A stretch of 64,000 bases of DNA from Nitzschia sp. pyKryTriq1. Lineage: Eukaryota; Bacillariophyta; Bacillariophyceae; Bacillariales; Bacillariaceae. Location: the NCBI GenBank assembly GCA_956465555.1, contig OY101118.1, forward strand, positions 2,439,751-2,503,750, given 5' to 3'. The translations under genes and the position numbers were made by a program. Numbering within the stretch: position 1 is the stretch's first letter; each line of letters starts with the position of its first letter. Positions 42,912 through 54,873 of the stretch are shown here, piece after piece. A model generated the notes under the pieces. That model was not told the origin of the DNA and searched no databases. It saw only the letters and a list, made by a program, of their open reading frames with translations.

Positions 42912-43805
42912 TCATTTTGTCGTAGCATCGTCTGTACTCAAAATGACGGGCAAACTGGAGCCTGAATTCCCCATTATCACAATTTTCGTGTTAGGTGCCC
43001 CCGCAAATTTTTCTGTCGCTTCCACACCCTTCCACTTCAGTAACTCCTCCGAGATACCCTCACTGACAATCCGTTGAAAATCTGCAATCCCTCCCGCCTC
43101 GATACTCTTTCGTTCGGCTTCTTGCTTTTCCTTCTTCAAAACGAACTCCATTCTCGCTGATTCCTGTTCCGCTTGAACCTTGAGCTCGATGGATTTGGAA
43201 AGCTGCTCGGGAAGAATGATGTCTTTAAGGAGTACATCCTCCACGATAATGCCACGAGGTCCCAGCTTTTGTTCAAGTTCTGTCTTGAGAGAATCTTGAA
43301 TGAGAGTGCGTCCACTCGACTAGAGAGCCTTGGCCTCTGATTCTGAAGTCAGTCCACGCACAGCCGACGATGCTTCAGGCTTTATCAAAACATTAATGTA
43401 GTCGGTACCCACTTGCTTGTACAAGGAAGCAGTTTTGGTAGCATCCAACCGAAAGAGAACGGCTGTATCTAATGTCACAGCGAGTCCTTCTTTGGTTGGA
43501 ATCACATTTTTCTCTTCCAGTAGTTGTGTTTTCGTTGACATGATTTCAACCGACGAAATGATGGGAATTCTAAAATGTAATCCACTGGAGCGGGCATCGA
43601 CATGTCCCAATGTCACCACCACCCCGACCATACCAGGCGGCACGACATATGCGGTTTCTATGGCGCAGATAAGAAAGATAACACCAAGAGAGGTGAGGAG
43701 AATAATCTTTAGGTTTCGAATGGCATGGTTTACTTCTGGTTCATCGTCTCCACTCGCTATGAGTGTGACACGTTCTTCAGCAACCGAGGAGCCATAAGGT
43801 GTCAT
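42912..43805 (-). CDS. Prohibitin/SPFH-family membrane protein with one in-frame TAG
   Basis: 298 codons if codon 162 (43320-43322, TAG) is passed. One N-terminal TM helix (about 33-51) is followed by an SPFH/band-7 domain (AYVVPPGMVGVVVTLGHVDARS, LHFRIPIISSVEIMSTKTQ, VTLDTAVLFRLD). After the TAG the same frame continues with SSGRTLIQDSLKTELEQKLG, DVLLKDIILPEQLSKSIELK and the coiled coil typical of prohibitins (AEQESARMEFVLKKEKQEAERK). In relatives a Tyr is expected at this place (KALY-SGR), so the TAG looks like a single TAY-to-TAG change. Possible explanations: nonsense allele, sequencing error, or readthrough. Such proteins form ring assemblies in mitochondrial or other membranes. Convergent with the LON-domain gene, 35 bp apart. 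Confidence 0.8.
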
Positions 43806-44529
43806 GGTGCTGCTGGGAAAACTCGATTTGTACCACTTATAAAGTGTTCATAATGAAACTGATCCAGAGTTCCTCTTCGTGAGAATCATCAGAACTTCTT
43901 AGGGAGGGAGGGCACGACTTGAGAAAAGATGAGATTGAAAGAAAGACCATGTCATCATAATCCTACGTGTTTGCTGGAAGAGAAAAAAATAATGAGAATC
44001 CTATAATGAAAATCGTATCTTTCCCAAAAATCCAGCGGGGAGGGGGACAGACGAAATTGAATTTTTATGTGGCACAAGGCGGCAAGGCAATCAGCTGTAT
44101 GAAATCGTTTGGTACTCTGCGCTGCCAACTATTGCTCTCGACAGTCAAGGTAGTAACTAAATTAGACAGTGCACTTTTTCGCTGCTTTGCGATATAGCTC
44201 TGCTAGAAATAGTAGAGTGAGTAGAGAAGGTGTACCGGTAGTCCATTGCCCAGGTCGCTTTCTTTTTTCCGTTCGTCATCAACCTTTTCGGACGGACTCG
44301 TTTGACCTGAAAGGAACGACCTGCTCGACTATTCCCCTGTCGACCGTCCTTGTCGCGAATTTCGACCATGGCGTTTAGTATTGGTGGCTTCCTTGAGTAC
44401 ACGTACCGGTAGAGTATAGTGTGGAAGACGAAACCATCGATACCACCACATACCAGTTCCGGCTCTAGTAGTAGAGTAGACTACTCGAGCTTCATAGATG
44501 AAGGGGGAAAGGAAAAGGAGTACTCTGGC
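43806..44529. other. Intergenic region, nothing recognised
   Basis: Spacer between divergent genes. A GTACCGG motif lies near 44402-44410. No gene seen. Confidence 0.5.
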
Positions 44530-46032
44530 ATGACACGTCTTCTCCAAGCCAAAAGTAGACCCACCATATTCAGGAGTCGTCGTCATCGTCCCAAGAGAAT
44601 TACAGCGACCTCAGCTTTCTTGCTGTTCATCGCACTGGTTCTGATATTCCTGGGGACCGTGGTTGTCGTTGGGCCGTCACCGTCTACTGATCAGTACGTT
44701 CTTCCTCCGTTGGAAGCAAAATTGCCACAGCAGGCACAGAGAATCCCACGAAATACGAGTATCAGTAGCCTTCAGGGCGAATCTCCGCAAGCCCATGCAC
44801 CACAACCTCAGCCGCATGAAGGAGTCAAGGTGGCGTATGCCATCTCTCTGATTGAATGTACCGATAATCACAAATCAGGACAGTCTTCGGTTGCCGGCCT
44901 CCAAGATGCCAGTATCGTTCTGCGCCATTCGATACATCAAAACTCGGTCAGAAATCCTGCTAGCGGAAGCAAGTACGATTACGAAATGTATGCAATCGTT
45001 CATCAACAAGCCAAAGATTGTGCAGCCCTTTTAGAAGATGCCGGTTTCAAGATCATGATCAAGGATCCGCCTATCCTGGCCTCGGAAATAAGAGGGGATT
45101 ATTTGAAGAAGAACATCCAGAAAGAGTACTGCTGCGGGGCACACGAGTTTGTCAAACTTTACGCCTATCAGATTCCTGCCCCGGTGGTAGTTCATCTAGA
45201 TATTGATTTCATCTTTCGAAAGCCCATGGATGCTGTCTTTGACCTCATGCTAGGGGCAACGGATGAACGAATACGAGCACAAGTCGAACGAGAGGATCCC
45301 TCAGCTCCATGGCCGTCAGATATCGAGGCCATGATCACCAGAGATTATCACAGCACCTACCCAGGACGTAAGTCTGGCTTTCAGGCGGGGTTCTGGGTTC
45401 TGAAACCGTCCCAGAAACATTTTGACAATCTTATAGCAATCATCCGGGAAGGTAACTATGTTGGTGGGTTTGAGCCGACCAATGGCTGGGGTGGATTAGG
45501 ATATGGAGGATTTATCGGGGCCAGGGCCATGCAAGGTCTCATTGCATATTACTATGACATCCACGTGCCTGGAACATGGGTCGAACTGAACAACTGCCGC
45601 TACAATACTGTCCGAGCGATTGTTACGAAGCGTGGCAAGTGCTTGAGTGGTCGAAGCTCCTGCGAAGACTGTCGATCCACGAAAATCGAAGATATCCACA
45701 GCATTCATTTTACTGCTTGTCGAAAACCTTGGTCTTGTATCGCCCGAAAGACCGATGATTCGAACAATCCTTACAATCGAAAGGACTCGATGCCGGTAGA
45801 CATTATTCATTTCGACCAGTGTATGGAGTCTCGCAAGGTGTGGCACGAGTATCGAGTGGACCTTGAATCCAAATTGTACGAGTTGACGAAAGATGATGGT
45901 ATCAAGCAAGGACAGGCAGGAAACTATAATCGAGACTTCTTTCTTGGGCACTGTGAAGCAGACCAGTCAAGTGGGTATCTTCGCCTAGGAGGATCACCCG
46001 AGACAATCAAAAGAATACCAGAATTGTACTAG
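44530..46032 (+). CDS. Type II membrane glycosyltransferase, GT8-like (glycogenin-like fold)
   Basis: 500 aa from the first ATG; the frame is open 37 codons further without ATG. Short basic cytosolic tail (RSRRHRPKR), one TM helix (about 25-47), a Ser/Pro/Gln stem, and a luminal domain. The DxD metal/nucleotide-sugar motif is in VVVHLDIDFIFRKPM (Asp224, Asp226). Upstream DYEMYAIVH and downstream GFQAGFWVLKPSQKHFD and GWGGLGYGGFIG match the pattern of GT8/glycogenin-like enzymes. Several conserved Cys pairs in the C-terminal part (CLSGRSSCEDC, ACRKPWSC) suggest disulfides. Probably a Golgi glycosyltransferase; donor and acceptor cannot be read from sequence. Confidence 0.82.
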   Translation: MTRLLQAKSRPTIFRSRRHRPKRITATSAFLLFIALVLIFLGTVVVVGPSPSTDQYVLPPLEAKLPQQAQRIPRNTSISSLQGESPQAHAPQPQPHEGVKVAYAISLIECTDNHKSGQSSVAGLQDASIVLRHSIHQNSVRNPASGSKYDYEMYAIVHQQAKDCAALLEDAGFKIMIKDPPILASEIRGDYLKKNIQKEYCCGAHEFVKLYAYQIPAPVVVHLDIDFIFRKPMDAVFDLMLGATDERIRAQVEREDPSAPWPSDIEAMITRDYHSTYPGRKSGFQAGFWVLKPSQKHFDNLIAIIREGNYVGGFEPTNGWGGLGYGGFIGARAMQGLIAYYYDIHVPGTWVELNNCRYNTVRAIVTKRGKCLSGRSSCEDCRSTKIEDIHSIHFTACRKPWSCIARKTDDSNNPYNRKDSMPVDIIHFDQCMESRKVWHEYRVDLESKLYELTKDDGIKQGQAGNYNRDFFLGHCEADQSSGYLRLGGSPETIKRIPELY

Positions 46033-46142
46033 AAGTATTTTATACGAGCTAGCTTGGGCTTCATGGCACTATCGAAAGAGGGAAATGATTCATGCCCAGC
46101 GCTTCCCCAGTCGGAAAGAAAATCGCAATGCAGCAGTGCATC

Positions 46143-48380
46143 TCATGTTACTGGGTCCGGTGGAACTTGTCCTGCAATCCAAGTCTGCGTGACTATCCAA
46201 TAATCTCCCACGATTTGTTTGGCCTGGAGCTTCTTTGCGGTTTTTCCATCTTCTATCTCTACGAAAGAGAAACGAAGGGAATCAATGGCTTTGGAAAGTC
46301 CTTCATCGCTTTCCCACCTTTCGATTCTGGGTATCTGCGAGTTAATCTTGGCATCGATAGAAAACAATGCCCTTTCTGCAAGTGCAGGTGCCACTGCTGC
46401 ATCCAGTGCGGCATAAGCCTTTTGAGAGTCAGAAAGAGGACGCGCTTTCCAATCGGAAATCTGACACGTCTTATCGACTGTTCGTCCCAAGTAAAAAAAA
46501 GTCATGCGAGCAAGGGACATTGTGATGGATCGGGATTTCTTTTGCTTCGTCAGATGAAGTACTTTTTTGCAGAGTTTGTCAACCTCCAAAATTGAATTTA
46601 CTTGCTGGAAACATGCGACATGAGGGTAGCTTGCTGCAACACGTCGAAGATCAGAGGAAAGTTGATATCCAACCTTTAATATTCGCTCCGACAACCAGAG
46701 TTTCGATAGAATCTCGGAAGTCCTCCTCTCTAATTCATTCATAGACTCTCCTTGGTGCAACACGGGACGAAAAATAGTTTGAAGGTCAAACAAGTAGATT
46801 TTCCCGAGAGCATGAAAGCTCAACTGCAATAAAACGACTGGACGTGACTCGCCGGGAGCCGCAAGTTGATCGGGCTGCCACTCACAGTCAACCCCTACCA
46901 TCGACGCCCCAGTTTCATTGGGCTGGGATTCCAGTATTTCAAAGTCCTTTAAAAAGTTCTCCACCGAATCCATATTATCAACCACCGCAACGGAGACAGA
47001 CACGTTGAAGAGGTCCTTCAGGGTCAGTACGGGCAAGATCGGAACCGCCATATGGGATTTCGGTTGGTTCTTGTGGGGGTCGGTAGAAAGGGTAGCACGC
47101 GCATCTTCGTCGATAGTTCCCTCATTTGTGAATACCTGATAATTAGTCACCATCAAGTCCATTCTTCTGTCATTCACCCAATTTACGAGCGCATCCCGAT
47201 TTCCCACATTGGTTCTCGCTTCAACTTGAATGACGACGCCTTCTCTCAGGCGATCGATAGCAGCTTCTCCCTGTGTTGTTCCAAGCGTTTGTATCAACGC
47301 TTTGCCGGCATTGAGACGAATAGCCATGGTTTCCCCTTGGTTAGATTTCCAGGGAAGCGCGCTCAGTTCGTCGCCTCCGGCAGTTGATGTATCGTTCTCT
47401 ATCAGAGGCAGGAGCTCGCAGTTGGCATTCCGTTTCCCCTTGCGTTCGACGCTCCCGATCCTTCCTTTGATGGAAACCAAAGAAGGTGTCAGAGGATTTG
47501 AAAGATCTCGTTGTTGGACGACCAAGCGGGCGATATTCATCGGAGGGAGATCCACATCCTGGAATGGTCGCGGTGACGATAAATCAATTTCTCTTGTTCC
47601 TTCTATCGATGCTATTGACTGCGCGTTCACCTTACCCTCGTCGACTCCTTCTACACTCTCAATCTCTGACGTAATCGCGGCGACTTGAACATTTGGAAGT
47701 GAGATCATGGTGTCAGGATCTACTAGACATTGCCAGTAGGCGTACCCGCCATTTCCTAATAGCATCAGATCTTCGGATTGACACTGCAATAAAAGATCTT
47801 GGTCGACAATAATGGTGACAACCTTTTCCGAGTAATGCCCGAGGGGAGGAACGGAGCCAGCCATAAAACCGCAGCACGAAACTAACTCATCGCACGCGGC
47901 CAAGCGTATTGTTGACACCCCCGAAACCGCCTTCAGCTTGGACAAGGAAACGCCTTGTCCCTTGCAAACAATTGAAATAACACAGTCATTTTTATCAGAG
48001 GCATGCACCTCGATGTCGACTTCCTGGTGATTTGGAATGTTTGACGATCCGCGAGAAATGATTTCAACACTTCCAGGCTTTTTTCGGTTGTAATCGGTCC
48101 GCACCGACAGGAAATGGTCGAGAGCTGTCAACGGCGAAGTTGTTAGCTCAGTTGTTTGGGTGGACAACTCTTTCTCCTCTACCATACTGGTAGATTCTAT
48201 TTCAAAGCTTTGAGACGCCCCTGTCGCTTGAGCGTCGTCATTGTCGATGAAGGCAAAACAAGTGCCGACACTGCATGGGTTCACTGGCCGGTCGCTAACT
48301 ACGCTCGCGAAGCCGAATACTGTGTGGTAGAAATGTTCAATCAACATCGCAAGCAGTACCACCAATCCAGACTTCTTCAT
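46143..48380 (-). CDS. Plastid-targeted fusion of a YbaK-type aminoacyl-tRNA deacylase domain and a DEDDy 3'-5' exonuclease
   Basis: 745 aa, one exon. Signal peptide ending FG|FASV (23/24) indicates plastid import. Residues about 107-228 are a YbaK/ProX-type domain: SLSKLKAVSGVSTIRLAACD, GFMAGSVPPLGH, VTIIVDQDLL, LMLLGNGGYAY. Residues 282-400 contain a second module (ARLVVQQRDLSNPL, then VSIKGRIGSVERKGKRN). Residues 460-665 are an RNase D/WRN-like exonuclease: VGVDCEW (Asp498, Glu500), VGYQLSSDLRRV (Asp577) and the YAALDA end (Tyr656, Asp660), so all four acids and the DEDDy Tyr are present. YbaK domains hydrolyse mischarged tRNA and RNase D trims tRNA 3' ends, so a plastid tRNA-quality function is an attractive inference. 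Convergent with the glycosyltransferase gene, 110 bp apart. Confidence 0.85.
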   Translation of the reverse strand: MKKSGLVVLLAMLIEHFYHTVFGFASVVSDRPVNPCSVGTCFAFIDNDDAQATGASQSFEIESTSMVEEKELSTQTTELTTSPLTALDHFLSVRTDYNRKKPGSVEIISRGSSNIPNHQEVDIEVHASDKNDCVISIVCKGQGVSLSKLKAVSGVSTIRLAACDELVSCCGFMAGSVPPLGHYSEKVVTIIVDQDLLLQCQSEDLMLLGNGGYAYWQCLVDPDTMISLPNVQVAAITSEIESVEGVDEGKVNAQSIASIEGTREIDLSSPRPFQDVDLPPMNIARLVVQQRDLSNPLTPSLVSIKGRIGSVERKGKRNANCELLPLIENDTSTAGGDELSALPWKSNQGETMAIRLNAGKALIQTLGTTQGEAAIDRLREGVVIQVEARTNVGNRDALVNWVNDRRMDLMVTNYQVFTNEGTIDEDARATLSTDPHKNQPKSHMAVPILPVLTLKDLFNVSVSVAVVDNMDSVENFLKDFEILESQPNETGASMVGVDCEWQPDQLAAPGESRPVVLLQLSFHALGKIYLFDLQTIFRPVLHQGESMNELERRTSEILSKLWLSERILKVGYQLSSDLRRVAASYPHVACFQQVNSILEVDKLCKKVLHLTKQKKSRSITMSLARMTFFYLGRTVDKTCQISDWKARPLSDSQKAYAALDAAVAPALAERALFSIDAKINSQIPRIERWESDEGLSKAIDSLRFSFVEIEDGKTAKKLQAKQIVGDYWIVTQTWIAGQVPPDPVT

Positions 48381-49047
48381 CTTGGGGACTTATACGAGTA
48401 TTTGTACTTGGTATTATTGCTCTATCTAGCATGACATGATTGCGAAAATAGAGAAGATTGTAATTTATGCTGTCATGTTTTTTGTTGTGGTTGCTACTTC
48501 GTAGTTGCTACCGGTACCACCTCCAAAACAGTATGATGCCACAGAAGCATTCCACGCGCAAAAGAAAAACAGGCGTACACGTACCGTTGCCTGTTACCTG
48601 GTACGAGTACTCTGTAAAATAATAATCGGATCGTTATTGCCTTTGGTAGGATGAATATATGAATGTTGTTGTGTACTGAATGTCTACCCAGCAGAGATGG
48701 TCTAGTTGGTTATGACGACGCTTTAACACAGCGTAGGTCCCGGGTTCGACTCCCGGTCTTTGTACATATTTTTGCCGGTTCGTACGAGTATCTGGTACAC
48801 CACGTACAATCTAGCTAGAGCTAGTAGACTACTTCGCAAGCTATCATGGATATTTCAGAGAGGAGGAGTCTTTCTCTTCTTCTACTGTGATGCAGACTTT
48901 TGGATTCAGGATCACTACCTGTTGAGAGAAAATCAACGCCTAAGATTTACATGTCTCCGAATAACTAGACAAAGACACCCAAGACGTCGTCCGTCTCTCC
49001 ATTTTCTTTGTGAATAATCCATACCATCACCTCTTGATTCTGGCAGT
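48381..49047. other. Intergenic region with GTACC tracts and a tRNA
   Basis: Apart from tRNA-Val at 48691-48764, no gene. GTACC-type sequence flanks the tRNA on both sides (about 48510-48620 and 48770-48810). Confidence 0.6.
48691..48764 (+). tRNA. tRNA-Val (anticodon AAC)
   Basis: Folds as a full cloverleaf: acceptor 48691-48697 with 48757-48763 (starting with a G-U pair), D arm 48700-48716, anticodon stem ACGCT/AGCGT with loop TTAACAC (anticodon AAC at 48725-48727), a five-base variable loop, T stem CCGGG/CCCGG with loop TTCGACT, and discriminator A at 48764. No intron. The internal promoter boxes (TGGTCTAGTTGG and GGTTCGACTCC) are intact. It reads GUU/GUC after A-to-I editing. A T-rich stretch follows soon after and may terminate polymerase III. 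Confidence 0.95.
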
Positions 49048-49137
49048 CTTCATTGTTCCCTCACGCGTGCATTACCACGAGCAGGTTCGAGCGGTATAAT
49101 AATATTATCTCAGCAATTTTGCTCCCGCAAACGAAGA
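49048..49137 (-). promoter_or_regulatory. TPP riboswitch in the 3' region of thiC
   Basis: On the minus strand, 47 bases after the thiC stop, all TPP-aptamer landmarks occur in order. Helix P1 is CTTCGTT (49131-49137) pairing with AATGAAG (49048-49054). GCGGGAGC is followed by the pyrimidine-sensor motif GCTGAGA, then ATACCGC, GAACCTG, GGTAATGC, and finally GTGAGGGAA. This matches the consensus CTGAGA ... ACCTGAT ... GGATAATGCCAGCG ... AGGGA closely. Location downstream of the ORF agrees with thiC riboswitches of plants and those predicted in diatoms, where TPP binding is proposed to act through 3' UTR processing. No splice model is drawn here. Confidence 0.9.
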
Positions 49138-49184
49138 ACTGGCAAATAAACTTTTTAACCAATCATGCATCATCGTCCAGGCGC

Positions 49185-51751
<2,567 letters not shown>

Positions 51752-52582
51752 ATGATCCTTTCCGCCAACAAGCTTGCGCTCTTCATCGCGCTTCCCGCCA
51801 TGGCGGGCGCCTGGGAAGCAACCTGCACCCAGTTCAAAAACATCTACGCCGATGGTACCGAACTCTGCGAGAAAATGTGGGCCGACTCCTTCGAGGTCGT
51901 CGATGACGAAACTCAGGCCTACACCATGTGGTTCTTCAACCAAGAAACAAACCCCAACGATGCCATCACTCACGCTCTATTCGGCGAGGGCACCGTTCCT
52001 GACCAGTGCCACTTGCAGTACTTCCACAAGGACGCGCCGGGTCCCGAAGACGAGTCCATGGCCGAGTGTCACCCCTGGAAGAACAACGCCTGCTGCGACA
52101 GTACCACTGTCCAGAGCGTCGACCAGATCAACAATGCCTACGGAGAAGGATACCGTTGGGATCGCTGCGGACCGATGAGTCAAGCTTGTGAGCGCTTCTT
52201 TGTCATGGAAGCCTGCCTCTATGAATGCGAACCCAGCGCTGGACTCTTCCGCAAATTCAACGACAGCCAGACTGAACACCCTGACTTCAACGAATGGCAA
52301 CTCCACAAGATGCCAATCAAAAAGTCCTTCTGCGATGCCTGGTACACGGCCTGCGCCAACGACTACTTCTGCGGATCTGGTGACTACTTTGAATGTGCCG
52401 CCTACTATGACGAAAGCAAGGCCAACGCCGCCACGACTGAGCAAAACCAAGGTCTTGTGATTGGACTCTCTGTCGTCGGTGCCGTGGCCGCCTTGGGTCT
52501 CATCTTTTCCTTCTATTTGGTTTGCCGTGAGAAGCAGGGCAAGCCCGTCTTCGCCAACCCCGAGGCGGCAGTGTCTTCCTAA
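51752..52582 (+). CDS. Folate-receptor-like membrane protein
   Basis: 276 aa from the ATG in CACCATGATC, which gives an ideal signal peptide (MILSANKLALFIALPAMAGA|W). An in-frame ATG at 51650 would add 34 residues and bury it. The ectodomain has the folate-receptor/riboflavin-binding Cys pattern: AECHPWKNNACCDS, YRWDRCGPMSQACERFFVMEACLYECEPSAGLF (in two halves), HKMPIKKSFCDAWYTACANDYFC. One TM helix near the end (GLVIGLSVVGAVAALGLIF) and a short tail follow. Animal members bind folate or, for JUNO, a sperm protein; ligand identity in diatoms is not established. The position next to thiC is suggestive but may be coincidence. Confidence 0.85.
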   Translation: MILSANKLALFIALPAMAGAWEATCTQFKNIYADGTELCEKMWADSFEVVDDETQAYTMWFFNQETNPNDAITHALFGEGTVPDQCHLQYFHKDAPGPEDESMAECHPWKNNACCDSTTVQSVDQINNAYGEGYRWDRCGPMSQACERFFVMEACLYECEPSAGLFRKFNDSQTEHPDFNEWQLHKMPIKKSFCDAWYTACANDYFCGSGDYFECAAYYDESKANAATTEQNQGLVIGLSVVGAVAALGLIFSFYLVCREKQGKPVFANPEAAVSS

Positions 52583-53106
52583 ATACGTGTACTGTAGGAG
52601 GGACGTTGGATGTTGGAAGGACCTTTTAGAATTATTGAAAGGGACTGAGAGAAGAATCAATCATATTTGTTTACGGGAGCTGTAATGGATGAAGGCTGAG
52701 AAGTTAACTGTCGTCGAACAACAAACATTATTATTATGTTGTTGTCCTAAGACTGAAACCGTCGGAACCTGATCGTGGTAACGCACGCGAAGGAAACAGC
52801 AGATATGATTGGTCCTTTTGGGAGGAATGGTAAATGTGAAGGAAAGAAAGACAGTGTGAAACAGTGCAGAAAATAAACATTATAACCAAACAAAGGACTT
52901 GGTAGAATCTGTAGCTCTTACTGTCTTGTAGCATTTGCGCAGTCGGTGAAATGACTCAATGTCGAAGGCTTTTGCAGCGTTGGTCTGCAGGTATGATACA
53001 CTAATTTTACGTTGATCAGATCTGACCGGGTCGGATGTAGTACATTATTTCGTGGGCTCACCACTACAAGTACTGTGATGATTACCTGTTCCACTAAACC
53101 GTTATC
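52583..53106. other. Intergenic region, nothing recognised
   Basis: Spacer between convergent genes; presumably 3' UTRs. No repeat or RNA seen. Confidence 0.5.
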
Positions 53107-54426
53107 TTAGATCGGTGGGTGCGTAAAGTGCAACCAAGTTGACAGCATTATCATTAACGTTCCCGTCACTTGATGCGGCTGCAATTTTTCGTCCGACATG
53201 ACCGCCTGTATCGTACCCGAGAGGACGAGACCAAACATGAGCGCAAAGCCTTTGGCTACCGAGCCAGCGTATTTGTGAACGAGTGCTGTCACTACTCCAC
53301 CGGCCGCCCTGACAAAAATTGGGATCAGGGTTTTCCACGTCCAGTGAGCCTTTTGCTTTTCCCATTCCATCTTTGAAAAGAAATTCGATCTCATCATGTT
53401 AAACCAGAGCGTAGCAGCAGAGAAAAATGATATCTCTACAGTGTAAAGAAACGGATCTCGACCCGCGATTCCCGTCAGTTGCAATCCCTTCTGAGACAGC
53501 GCTCCCGCCAATCCACTCAAAAACGCCGCTCCCAAACAAGGAACCACTCCACGCATTACCCAATCTTCGCGTCGTTTCGAAGTCGAAGCATTACCGGTAA
53601 TATGTTGGTCATCCTGGCTCTTTTTGTTGCGTGCGCCCAATCTGACATATCCTTGAAATACAAGTGCCGACCCAAAGAGAATCCCCAACGCGGCAATTTG
53701 TATTGGTGATTGTGTTGTACCCAAAATCAAGCAACAGCAAAGAGCGGCACTCAAAGTCTTCGTTTGTGTAAGACCATTGAACGTGACGGGATCCAAATGC
53801 TCGTGCGAAACGTATTGAAGCACCCCCTGCAATGCATATAGCATCGCTGGAAGACCCGCCACCGCCAACGACGAAGACAGGGTCCAATCTACAGTAGTAG
53901 AGACAAATATTGGTTTTCAATCAGTGAGCCAACATCCAACAAGAAGCCGACAGGCAGTGTCAACTACGGTATCCGAACCTTGTGTGTACACACGCATGTA
54001 CGTACCTTGCAACGAACTCTGAATGACACCCCGAGGCTTTGCTGCAAAAATCGCGGCCGCAATGCCTGTTTTCACCACCTCTTCCACTAAGGCGACAGAC
54101 TGCTTATTGACTTGTGGTGGGATATACTTCCGAGATAAACGAGGTTGGAGTGCGTACTGGACCGCCAGCAGCATCATGAAAACAAAGGATAAATTTGTCA
54201 AGGTAGAGTTTGGATGGTTGAGCAAAGATGTGTAGATAGCTGCAGATCCACCAACCAAGGAGACTGGACCAATTGTCTTTGCTATATGATTTAGTTTGGT
54301 TGGCTCGCTCTGGATAGCCGCGGTGATGTCATTCTGGAGGGCTGATGAGGGTCGAAATATTGTCGGCGCACGCGGAGATGCTGGACGCGATTTTTGCCAT
54401 CGTTCCAGTTGCTTCATTGGCACCAT
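53107..54426 (-). CDS. Nucleotide-sugar transporter-like protein (SLC35A type)
   Basis: Two exons, 54006-54426 and 53107-53888, 400 aa. The 117-bp intron (GTACGT donor) joins SSLQ-DWTLSSSLAVAGLPAMLYAL. About ten TM segments are visible. Family signatures include AGLPAMLYALQGVLQYVSHEHLDPVTFNGLTQTKTLSAAL (in sections; the NxLxxxxLxxLDPxTFxxxxQxKxxxTA pattern) and the C-terminal GGVVTALVHKYAGSVAKGFALMFGLVLSG, which matches the KYADNIxKGFAxS block of UDP-Gal/CMP-Sia transporters. These carriers exchange nucleotide sugars across Golgi membranes. The substrate is not readable. The first 40 residues look non-membrane and the start could lie at either of two close ATGs. Confidence 0.85.
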
Positions 54427-54873
54427 GCCAATGCCGTGCTGCTGAGGAACTTTGGAAAGACTTGTTGTCGTTCCAGTACGTTGACGTGCAGAAAAGGTTC
54501 CGTCGAACGCTTGGAGTAGGTATCAGTTGACAAGCCCTCGTGTCGTGGATACTATTAATGAATGGGTGATCGGGGGTGTTGATCATGATCGATTGAAGAT
54601 GGAAATGAGAAGATAGCGATCTGACGGTGGTCTGTTCGGATCGGATCGGATCTCGGGCATCGTGCGAATCGAAAAAATAAGAGTGTGTAATAATCCATGT
54701 ACAGTACTGTACCGGTAGGATACCGCGAGCGGAGCTCTCCGCAGGAGGCGTTCCCTCTCGCCTTCGTCTGCCCTCCCATCCTCCCTACTGTCCGTTCTCG
54801 TTCTAGACTGTTCTTGTGGCAAATGGCGTGATTTACTAGCCTTTGTCACCCGAGACTCTCGGAGTCGAGATCC
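54427..54873. other. Intergenic region, nothing recognised
   Basis: Spacer with a GTACC motif near 54700-54720 and a GACTCTCGGAGTC palindrome at about 54854-54866. No transposon terminal repeat was found next to the transposase end. Confidence 0.5.
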
